Assembly: GCA_025451035.1 (NCBI GenBank)
Contig: JANWLE010000069.1
Span: forward strand, 77,483 to 141,482
Direction: 5' to 3'
DNA: 64,000 nt
Source of the DNA: Solirubrobacteraceae bacterium
GTDB lineage: Bacteria > Actinomycetota > Thermoleophilia > Solirubrobacterales > Solirubrobacteraceae
Below the pieces are notes generated by a model that was given only the letters and a program-made list of their open reading frames with translations, made no database searches and was not told the origin of the DNA. Shown here piece by piece: positions 56,997 to 64,000 of the stretch. A program made the position numbers and the translations under genes. Each line of letters begins with the position of its first letter. Positions within the stretch are counted from its first letter, which is position 1.

Positions 56997-59900
56997 ATGA
57001 GGGTTGCTGCGCGGTCTTTTCTGCCGGGGGCGCTCGTCGCCGCGATGCTTGTGACTCTGGCGCCGGCTGCCGCATCTGCCGCTGAATTCGGAGTGGAACG
57101 GTTCTTCGCGGCAAATTGCGTTCAGTTGCATGAAAAATGCGCCGAAGAACCGATCACGACATATCCGACTGAACCGACTCTGAGCGAAGCCTATACGCAG
57201 GCAGCGGGGCATCCACCTTGGGGTGCGACCACCTTCAAGATCAACACCGAAGGAACCTTCCCCAACGAAGCCCCGTCCGGCATCTTGACGTCCGGGCCGG
57301 TAACTCATGTCCGCACCGACGTTGCTCCCGGCGTCAGCACCGATCCGGAGGCAGTTCCCAAGTGCTCGTTTGCCGAATTCGGCGGAGAAGCTATACCGGG
57401 CTCAGGCCTGTTCCCCGCGCCGAACTGCAAAACCGAAACCGAAATCGGCGAAAACAAGGTCGTCGTTTGGCTTGGGCCGAAACCTTCGCCGGAAGGTGGA
57501 GATCTGCCACTGCATGGAAAGGTCTACAACCTGATCCAGCCCGAAGGTCTGGCGTCGGACTTCGGCGTCGCGCTCGAACTGCCAATGGCGGTAAGCGCAG
57601 CGGCGCTTGCCAAGGGCTTCAAAGAAGCGGAAGAAAAAGGTGCGGTGCCAGGTGTCGGCGGCTTTCCCTCGCTTCCCGAACAGGCATTCCTCGAGGCCCA
57701 GCAATACTACGCGCACACCTTGATCGAAGGTCACATCGAATGGGCAGGCGACTACCACGACTACTACGAAATCAACGTCTCGCCAAAGACTCCATTGATC
57801 TCCTCGCGGCTGGTGCTCAAAGGCAACATCTTGCTGGCTGGAAAAGAAAACGGTGGGTTCATCACCAACCCAAGCCGTTGCGAAGGGCCTGGTCCTCTCA
57901 CCACCAACACCGTGTCGCTCAAAGCTGCGGCGGGTCAGGAAGGCACGAAGACCTACACGACCCCCATTGGTCCCGCGGGTTGTCTGGGAGAAGCCGGGTT
58001 CACCGCGCCGCCGTTCGAACCAAGCTTTGCTCTGATTTCTGAAACGAGTCAGTCCGACTTGCCGAACGGGCTGACAACCGAAGTGAGTTTGCCGCATGAC
58101 CCGAGCCCAACAGGAATAGATAGCTCGCAGTTGCGCAACGCAACGGTCGTGCTGCCCGAAGGCATGAGCCTAAACCCGTCGGCTGCACACGGCTTGGTCG
58201 CATGCACACCGACACAGTTCGGGATAAAAACCCGCAGAGCCGTGGAATGCCCACTCGAATCAAGGGTTGCCACGGTGCAGCTCACAGTCCCTGATCTGCC
58301 GGCGAGTGAACCGCTCGAAGGCAACGTCTATCTAGGCGGCGGGCCAACTATCGAAAACCCGCCCTACAAGCTCTATGTGGACGCAGAGTCTGCGCGCTAC
58401 GGCATCTCGACACGCCTTGAAGGAACTGTCACGCCGAATGAAGCGACAGGTCGTCTGACCACGACGTTCCTCAACAATCCCGAACAGCCGTTCACCAACA
58501 TCAAGCTCAACTTCGGCGTGCGCGGCAATGCGCTGGCGCCGATCGCAAACCCGCTCAGTTGCGGGACGGCGCTGACGGAAACGAGTTTCGTTCCATATAC
58601 AGGTGGCCCGACGAAGACGCCGACTTTTGGGTTCATAGTCGATAGCAATGGCAAAGGCGGCGCATGTGCCTCGCCGCTGCCCTTCTCGCTGAGCCAAAGC
58701 ACCGAAGATCACCCAACGACGGGTGCTGCCAACACGAACTTCACGTTCAACCTCACGCGGGCAGATGGCCAGCAGTACCTATCAAAGGTAAGCACGACCC
58801 TGCCCGAGGGGCTCGTCGGCAAGATCCCGGCTGTGCCACTGTGCGGTGAACCACAGGCAAACGCGGGCACATGCCCGGAAAGCTCGCGGATCGGCACGGC
58901 TACCGTAACCGTTGGATCCGGCAGCGCCCCCTCGCAGTTCTCAGGGCCCGTGTATCTCACCGGTCCCACAGGCAAAGACCCATACGGGATGACGGTGGTG
59001 ATCAACGCCGCGGTCGGCCCCTTCAACCTAGGGCCGGTGGTCGTGCGTGCCGGGATCGCGGTCGATCAGTTCACGACGCGCGTCACGGTGACAAGCGAGC
59101 TTCCGACGATTATCAAGGGCATCCCGACTCGCCTGAGGACCCTGAGCGTCGCCGTCAATAGGCAGGGCTTTTTGATCAACCCAACCAACTGTGGCCCGCT
59201 GGCGACGGAATCGTCGCTGACCTCCACGCTCGGGGGCACGCAGGTTGTGTCTACGCCATTCCAGGCGACCGAATGCGCCTCACTAGCGTTCGCCCCGAAG
59301 CTGACTGCGTCGACTAGTGGTAAGGCCTCGAAAGCGAACGGGACTTCGTTCAAGGTCAAGATCGGCTATCCCGTCGGGGTGCAGGCGAACGTCAAGTCTG
59401 TCTTCACGCAGCTGCCCAAGCAACTGCCCTCACGCCTGTCGACGCTCAGGCAGGCGTGCGTTGAAGCAACGTTCAACGCCAATCCCGCGGCGTGTCCCGC
59501 TGGTTCTCGTGTAGGTACGGCGACGGCGATCACCCCAGTCTTGCCGGGACAGATGACCGGGCCGGCCTATTTCGTCTCACACGGAGGGGCGGCGTTTCCT
59601 GATCTCGACCTCGTACTGAGCGGCAACGGCGTGACCGTGATCCTGGTCGGCAACACCAACATCACAAAGGGGATCACGACCACAACGTTCGCGTCGGTGC
59701 CCGATGTGCCGGTCTCTAGCTTCGAATTGAGTCTGCCGGCGGGTAAGAACTCGGCGCTGTCGGCCAACGGCAACCTGTGCGCAAAGCCGCTCTCCATGCC
59801 GACGACGATCACCGCCCAGAACGGCAAGGTCCTCAAACAGAACACGCGCATCTCGGTTCCCGGTTGCGGCGTGCAGATCATCTCCCACCGGGTGCACGGC

Positions 59901-60182
59901 CACCATGTGATCCTGAAGCTGCAGGTGCCTGCAGCCGGAAAGCTCACCGTAGGTGGCTCGTTCCTGCAGGTCCTCCACCGTACGGCGAGAGGAGCAGGGC
60001 GACTGACAGTCTCGGTCGCTCTCACCCGCTCCGGAGTCAACCTGCTCAATCTGCATGGCATCCTGCGAACACGCGTAAAGGTGCGCTTCGTCCCGAGCAA
60101 AGGCCGTGCGTCTACCGCGCAGGCGAGCGTGACGTTCAAGTCGCATGGCCGCCCACCTCGGCGTGAACCAGGACGAGGCTAG
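56997..60182 (+). CDS. Large secreted protein with three Cys-Cys repeat modules
   Basis: I do not recognise this 1061-residue exported protein as a named family. It has a signal peptide at 1-29, ending ASAA, then a unique ~350-residue region. Three copies of a degenerate ~70-residue module follow, at about 378-450, 594-660 and 797-865. Each has the form LPxGL, a Cys, then CPxxSRIGTATV and an L-x-GxVYL strand. The C-terminal ~90 residues form a basic beta-rich domain (ISHRVHGHHVILKLQVP). The cysteine pairs suggest disulfides. A cell-surface or matrix role is inferred. The next gene is a clear paralogue. Glutamate codons are almost all GAA. Confidence 0.8.
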   Translation: MRVAARSFLPGALVAAMLVTLAPAAASAAEFGVERFFAANCVQLHEKCAEEPITTYPTEPTLSEAYTQAAGHPPWGATTFKINTEGTFPNEAPSGILTSGPVTHVRTDVAPGVSTDPEAVPKCSFAEFGGEAIPGSGLFPAPNCKTETEIGENKVVVWLGPKPSPEGGDLPLHGKVYNLIQPEGLASDFGVALELPMAVSAAALAKGFKEAEEKGAVPGVGGFPSLPEQAFLEAQQYYAHTLIEGHIEWAGDYHDYYEINVSPKTPLISSRLVLKGNILLAGKENGGFITNPSRCEGPGPLTTNTVSLKAAAGQEGTKTYTTPIGPAGCLGEAGFTAPPFEPSFALISETSQSDLPNGLTTEVSLPHDPSPTGIDSSQLRNATVVLPEGMSLNPSAAHGLVACTPTQFGIKTRRAVECPLESRVATVQLTVPDLPASEPLEGNVYLGGGPTIENPPYKLYVDAESARYGISTRLEGTVTPNEATGRLTTTFLNNPEQPFTNIKLNFGVRGNALAPIANPLSCGTALTETSFVPYTGGPTKTPTFGFIVDSNGKGGACASPLPFSLSQSTEDHPTTGAANTNFTFNLTRADGQQYLSKVSTTLPEGLVGKIPAVPLCGEPQANAGTCPESSRIGTATVTVGSGSAPSQFSGPVYLTGPTGKDPYGMTVVINAAVGPFNLGPVVVRAGIAVDQFTTRVTVTSELPTIIKGIPTRLRTLSVAVNRQGFLINPTNCGPLATESSLTSTLGGTQVVSTPFQATECASLAFAPKLTASTSGKASKANGTSFKVKIGYPVGVQANVKSVFTQLPKQLPSRLSTLRQACVEATFNANPAACPAGSRVGTATAITPVLPGQMTGPAYFVSHGGAAFPDLDLVLSGNGVTVILVGNTNITKGITTTTFASVPDVPVSSFELSLPAGKNSALSANGNLCAKPLSMPTTITAQNGKVLKQNTRISVPGCGVQIISHRVHGHHVILKLQVPAAGKLTVGGSFLQVLHRTARGAGRLTVSVALTRSGVNLLNLHGILRTRVKVRFVPSKGRASTAQASVTFKSHGRPPRREPGRG
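59384..59890 (+). repeat. Duplicated segment shared with 62634-63140
   Basis: The 3' parts of the two secreted-protein genes are closely similar at DNA level as well as in protein, for example through VFTQLPKQLPSRLSTL and the MPTTITAQNGKVLKQNTRIS region. The 5' halves are far less alike. This suggests tandem duplication with later conversion or strong constraint at the C-terminal part. Confidence 0.7.
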
Positions 60183-60200
60183 CCGGCCTGGTTCGAAGCG

Positions 60201-60241
60201 ACGCGGAAACCAGCATGGCTAGGTGCGCCTGGTTTCCGCGT
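60201..60241 (+). terminator. 13-bp perfect hairpin after the first secreted-protein gene
   Basis: ACGCGGAAACCAG (60201-60213) pairs perfectly with CTGGTTTCCGCGT (60229-60241) around a 15-base loop, 18 bases past the stop. No T-tract follows. Confidence 0.75.
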
Positions 60242-60395
60242 TAGTGGTCTGCTGGAAGGCCTAAGACGCGCCAGCTGTGCGGATCTCCGTGCCGAGCGCG
60301 GGGATGCCATTCCCTCCGCTGATTAGAGCCGGCGATACGGGGTATTACGCACCCGGATGCCAGATAGCACCAAGACGGGCACGGGAGGGAGAGCT

Positions 60396-63300
60396 ATGAG
60401 GCTAGCTGCTGCGCGGCTTGCGGGCGTGTTGGCTGCGACGACGATGTTCTTGGCGAGTGGGGCCGGCTCAGTACAGGCGGCGAGTTTCGGTATCGAACGT
60501 TTCGAAGCGGGGACGTGCACTGAAGACAGCAGTGCCGCGCACTGCACGAAGGAAACGCCGGAAAAGTTCTACAGACAGGCTGCCGGCCATCCCAACGTCG
60601 GTATCACCGACATCAAGTTCAACAGCCATACAGTCATTCCGGGGGTGCTGGTCGAACCTGTCGGCAAAGTAAAAACGATACGGGTCGACATTCCGCCGGG
60701 TCTAGCCGTCAACCCCGAGGCGGTCCCCAAGTGCACCGAAGAACAGCTCGAAGCCGGCGCCTGCACCTTGGCGTCCAAGCTTGGTGTAGACGAAATCACG
60801 ACGGTGACCGAAAAAAGTCTGGGAGTCTTCGAAAGCATTACGATTCCGGCGGTCGTCTATGACATCGAACCGGGCGCCAAACACCCTGGCGTGCCCTCGT
60901 TGTTCGGGTTCGACCTAGCCCCCGGCGCACCCCCCACCTATCTTGTGGGCGGGGTGAGCTGGCACCCTGAATCAGAAGCGGAATTTGCCCCCACAAAATT
61001 TCCCACGGGTGACTTCCACGAGTTCTTCACGATCTTCGAAATACCGGAAAGCGTTCCGTTCATCGAGACCCGACTGGTCACCGAAGGCAAGGCATTCATC
61101 CCGACCCAGGGGACAGGACCGTTCGTCACGATGCCGAGCTCGTGCACCGAAAAACCCAACCCGATTTCGAGCGCTGTTGTCGAATCATGGAACAAAGAAA
61201 GGGATGAGAAGGAGTTCGAAGCGCCTTTCGGGGCCAATGGCTGCGACAAAGTTCCCTTCGAACCAAGCGTCAAGGTGGAGCCTGCCACGGCGCAGTCTGA
61301 TCGTACGGACGGGGCAACCGTCAAAGTGGAAGTGCCGCAAAACGCCGATCCGGAAGGGATCAACTCCTCCACGCTGAAGGACGCCCACGTCACCCTGCCG
61401 GAAGGCATGACGCTCAACCCCTCGGTGGTCAACGGGCTGGAAACATGCACCGACGCCCAGTTCGGCAAGGGAACGGCTGCTCCCGTCACCTGCCCCGCCG
61501 GCTCGCAGATCGGAACGGTGACGATCGAAACCCCCGACCTGCCAGCCAAGTCGCTCGTCGGCAACGTCTATGCGGGGTCGCCGCTAAGCACCAACCCCGA
61601 ATCGGGCCAGGAGTACAGGATCTTCATCGCTGTCGAGTCAGTGCACTACGGAGTCACCATACGACTGCTCGGAATGGTGAACGCCAGCACCGCCACGGGA
61701 CGGCTCACCACCGCGGTACTCGAAAATCCACCGATTCCCTTCAGTGACTTCAGCGTCACGCTCGATGGCCCGCACGTGCCGCTCGCCAATCCGCTCAGCT
61801 GTGGGGCGGCGACCCCAGCTGGGATATTCGCCCCCTACAGCCAGAACCCGCCCTCCGAGTCCATCGCGGGAACGCCGTTCACCGTCGATTTCGACGGCAA
61901 AGGCGGTGTCTGCGCCTCGCCGTTGCCGTTCGCGCTCGCCCAGAGCACCGCGACTGCGCCGACGACGGGCGGCTCGACCACGAGCTTCACTTTCACCCTG
62001 ACACGCGGTGACGGCAACCAATACCTCTCTAAGGTGAGCGCCACGCTGCCGCCGGGCCTTGTCGGCAAGGTTCCGTCGGTCACGCTCTGCGGTGAAGCGC
62101 AGGCCAATGCCGGCACCTGTCCGGCCGCTAGCCAGATCGGTGCCGTCAACGTGGCTCTTGGCGCGGGGAGCAGTCCGCTCAAGCTCTCCGGCACGGCGTA
62201 TCTGACCGGTCCCTACGCGGGCGCCCCTTACGGTCTCTCGGTCGTGGTGAACGCCGAAAAAGTCGGCCCGTTCAACTATGGCGTGATCGTCACGCGGGCG
62301 ACGATCAACATCGATCCGCACACCGCGCGTCTGATCGTCGCCAGCACCCTGCCCACGATCGTCGGTGGGGCGCCGCTGCGCCTGAAAGCTCTGAGCGTGG
62401 ATACGAACAGGCCCAACTTCATGCTCAACCCCACTAACTGCGGCGTGCTTGCCAGCGACACGCTACTGACGTCCACCTTCAACTCAACGCAAGCCGTCTC
62501 AAGCCCCTTCCAGGCGACAGGCTGCTCAGCCCTCGGCTTCAGCCCGAAGTTCACGGTCTCGACGAACGCGAAAGCCACCAAAGTCAACGGCACGAGCCTG
62601 ACGGTCAAGGTGGGCTATCCAGGCGGCATGCAAGCGAACATCAAGTCCGTCTTCACCCAACTGCCCAAGCAGTTGCCCTCGCGCCTGAGCACGCTCAGCA
62701 AGGCATGCACGGCGGCGGTCTTCGACGCCAATCCAGGCGCCTGTCCGGCCGAATCGAGGGTCGGCACCGTGACCACGACGACCCCAGTTCTGCCCGGGAA
62801 GCTGAGCGGCCCCGCTTACTTCGTCTCGCACGGTGGGGCGGCGTTCCCTGACCTGGACATCGTCCTCACGGGCGCCAACGGCGTGACCGTGATCCTTGTC
62901 GGCAACACCAACATCGCGAACGGGATCACCACCTCGGACTTCGCCTCCATACCCGACGTGCCGGTCTCAAGCTTCGAACTGAACCTGCCTGCCGGCAAGT
63001 ATTCAGCGCTGTCCGCCAACGGAAATCTGTGCACGAAACCGTTGATCATGCCGACCACGATCACCGCCCAGAACGGCAAGGTCCTAAAGCAGAACACCCG
63101 CATCTCTGTGGTGGGCTGTGGTGTGATCATCCTCTCCCATCGCGTCAGGCACCGTCACGTTCTGCTGAAGCTGCAGGTTCCGGGGTCAGGGCGCATCGTC
63201 GCCGGTGGCAGGGATCTCAAGACAGTTCGTAGACCCGTCAAAGGCGGCCGCGTGAGCATTTCCCTCGCGCTCAGCCGCCGCGGCCGGCAGGCGCTTGCAC

Positions 63301-63404
63301 GTGCTCACCGGCACCACCACCATCTCAGCGTGAGGGTGCGCGTGCGTTTTCTCCCCGGTAAAGGGCATGGGTCGGCTGCTGGTGTGACGGTTGTGTTCAG
63401 GTAG
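60396..63404 (+). CDS. Large secreted protein, paralogue of the preceding gene
   Basis: This 1002-residue exported protein has the same layout as its neighbour: signal peptide 1-28 (ending VQA, then ASFGIERFEAGTC), an N-terminal region, three Cys-Cys modules at about 326-396, 542-608 and 747-812, and a basic beta-rich C-terminal domain. In the second module the motif reads LCGEAQANAGTCPAASQIG. ATG 60396 was chosen because it begins the signal peptide and has GGGAGGGAG just upstream; an earlier in-frame ATG at 60357 adds only polar residues. A strong hairpin before it implies its own promoter in 60242-60395. Function is unknown. Confidence 0.8.
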   Translation: MRLAAARLAGVLAATTMFLASGAGSVQAASFGIERFEAGTCTEDSSAAHCTKETPEKFYRQAAGHPNVGITDIKFNSHTVIPGVLVEPVGKVKTIRVDIPPGLAVNPEAVPKCTEEQLEAGACTLASKLGVDEITTVTEKSLGVFESITIPAVVYDIEPGAKHPGVPSLFGFDLAPGAPPTYLVGGVSWHPESEAEFAPTKFPTGDFHEFFTIFEIPESVPFIETRLVTEGKAFIPTQGTGPFVTMPSSCTEKPNPISSAVVESWNKERDEKEFEAPFGANGCDKVPFEPSVKVEPATAQSDRTDGATVKVEVPQNADPEGINSSTLKDAHVTLPEGMTLNPSVVNGLETCTDAQFGKGTAAPVTCPAGSQIGTVTIETPDLPAKSLVGNVYAGSPLSTNPESGQEYRIFIAVESVHYGVTIRLLGMVNASTATGRLTTAVLENPPIPFSDFSVTLDGPHVPLANPLSCGAATPAGIFAPYSQNPPSESIAGTPFTVDFDGKGGVCASPLPFALAQSTATAPTTGGSTTSFTFTLTRGDGNQYLSKVSATLPPGLVGKVPSVTLCGEAQANAGTCPAASQIGAVNVALGAGSSPLKLSGTAYLTGPYAGAPYGLSVVVNAEKVGPFNYGVIVTRATINIDPHTARLIVASTLPTIVGGAPLRLKALSVDTNRPNFMLNPTNCGVLASDTLLTSTFNSTQAVSSPFQATGCSALGFSPKFTVSTNAKATKVNGTSLTVKVGYPGGMQANIKSVFTQLPKQLPSRLSTLSKACTAAVFDANPGACPAESRVGTVTTTTPVLPGKLSGPAYFVSHGGAAFPDLDIVLTGANGVTVILVGNTNIANGITTSDFASIPDVPVSSFELNLPAGKYSALSANGNLCTKPLIMPTTITAQNGKVLKQNTRISVVGCGVIILSHRVRHRHVLLKLQVPGSGRIVAGGRDLKTVRRPVKGGRVSISLALSRRGRQALARAHRHHHHLSVRVRVRFLPGKGHGSAAGVTVVFR

Positions 63405-63479
63405 CGCCCGGCGTGAGAGCCACGACGCGCCTGGTTCACTAGACGTGTACAGCTGACTTGCGCGCGCGCCGCTACGCGC

Positions 63480-63485
63480 TAGATT
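63480..63485 (+). promoter_or_regulatory. Leaderless-type -10 element
   Basis: TAGATT, then 7 bases (gcgggga), then GTG 63493. Confidence 0.45.
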
Positions 63486-63492
63486 GCGGGGA

Positions 63493-64000
63493 GTGGAGAT
63501 TGTGTCCCAGGAGCGGGGGGCCGTACCTGACGCCGAAGCGGTGCTCGGCGGCATCCGGCGGCTGAGCCTGCTCGCCGATCACGCGGAGGATCCCGAGTCG
63601 ATCTTCAAGGCGCTTGCGGGCGAGCTGTTGTCGATGCTTGAGACCGATGAGGTTCAGGTCCACCACATCTCGCCGGCCGGCGCAGACCCGGAGCTCGTGA
63701 TCGTCTACATGTTCGACGGCGAGGGCAGTCTCACCTACCGCCTGCCACGCTCTGAGCGCGCCCCCGGCGTGAGCTGGGTGGCGAACACCGGCCGGAGCTT
63801 CTTGGCGGCCAATCCACGCGAGCTCGAGGCGAGCCTGCCGCGCCTTGCGATCATGGGCGGCGTCCGCTCGGCCGCGCTGCTCCCGCTCACGGTCAGCGGC
63901 GAGGTGCGCGTGGTGGTCGTGCTCGTACGCCACGACGGGGAGGTCTTTGACGACGCCGCCATAGGGCTCGCGGGCACCCTTGTCGGCCAAGCCGCCACCG
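63493..64000 (+). CDS. GAF-domain protein, N-terminal part (cut by window edge)
   Basis: The frame from GTG 63493 stays open to the last base. The 169 residues visible contain a GAF sensor domain (about 15-169): IRRLSLLADHAEDPESIFKAL, then LLSMLETDEVQVHHIS, APGVSWVANTGRSFLA and SAALLPLTVSGEVRVVVVLVRH. Such domains usually precede an output part (phosphatase, GGDEF/EAL or kinase), which is beyond the window. The start is set by TAGATT-N7-GTG. Good codon use and the domain match support the gene. Confidence 0.75.
   Translation, partial: MEIVSQERGAVPDAEAVLGGIRRLSLLADHAEDPESIFKALAGELLSMLETDEVQVHHISPAGADPELVIVYMFDGEGSLTYRLPRSERAPGVSWVANTGRSFLAANPRELEASLPRLAIMGGVRSAALLPLTVSGEVRVVVVLVRHDGEVFDDAAIGLAGTLVGQAAT

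Noticed and set aside
60183-60200. tRNA T-loop-like GGTTCGAA
   Set aside because: No acceptor, D or anticodon arms surround it; it precedes a terminator hairpin.

Overview
This window is a high-GC actinobacterial chromosome segment, most likely from class Thermoleophilia (Solirubrobacterales-like). That placement is an inference. It rests on the dnaK-grpE-dnaJ-hspR gene order with HspR-type operators, an actinobacterial inositol-3-phosphate synthase, frequent leaderless promoters, and two very large secreted proteins of a type I associate with that lineage. I see no phage, insertion sequence, CRISPR array, rRNA or tRNA gene.

Layout. 0-2 kb: the end of transketolase, then transaldolase (pentose phosphate pathway). 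2-5.7 kb: an exported lytic-transglycosylase-like protein behind a structured leader, a YbjQ-family protein, and a paired acyl-CoA dehydrogenase operon under a 14-bp palindrome. 5.7-13.2 kb (minus strand): D,D-carboxypeptidase, a 59-residue membrane protein, rhomboid protease, lipA-lipB, a DsbA-fold protein, lipoamide dehydrogenase and thiE. 13.2-20 kb (mostly plus): a possible leader ORF, thiS-thiG, a cupredoxin lipoprotein, argF, an RNA m5U-methyltransferase-like protein, and a secreted propeller/PKD protein behind an AT-richer gap. 20-31.8 kb: quinone oxidoreductase, a divergent uracil-DNA-glycosylase-like protein, then the most interesting locus. This is a minus-strand group holding a PimA-like glycosyltransferase fused to a PHP phosphoesterase, inositol-3-phosphate synthase, a CDP-alcohol phosphatidyltransferase, an Aur1/Ipt1-like PAP2 protein and a large multi-pass membrane protein. 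Together they read as an inositol-phospholipid/glycolipid pathway. Next come an alpha/beta hydrolase, endonuclease III, a hemolysin-III protein and an acyl desaturase.

31.9-40.1 kb: a PucR-type regulator, then the heat-shock block dnaK-grpE-dnaJ-hspR and clpB. Matching inverted repeats lie over the promoters of dnaK and clpB. 40.2-55.5 kb: almost the whole de novo purine pathway (GYD protein-purD-purE, purB-purC-purS-purQ-purL-purF, purN, purH). It is interrupted by an opposite-strand pyruvate/branched-chain dehydrogenase operon (E1 alpha, E1 beta, E2), whose lipoylation and E3 genes are at 8-12 kb. 55.5-64 kb: a membrane diguanylate cyclase divergent from a structured leader and two tandem ~1000-residue secreted paralogues, then the start of a GAF-domain gene that runs off the window.

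Regulatory themes. Many genes have a TANNNT hexamer 6-8 bases before an ATG/GTG and no Shine-Dalgarno, which is the leaderless pattern. This argued for moving the purB and purC starts. Exported proteins mostly use GAA for glutamate while cytosolic genes use GAG. Terminator-like hairpins are long and lack U-tracts.
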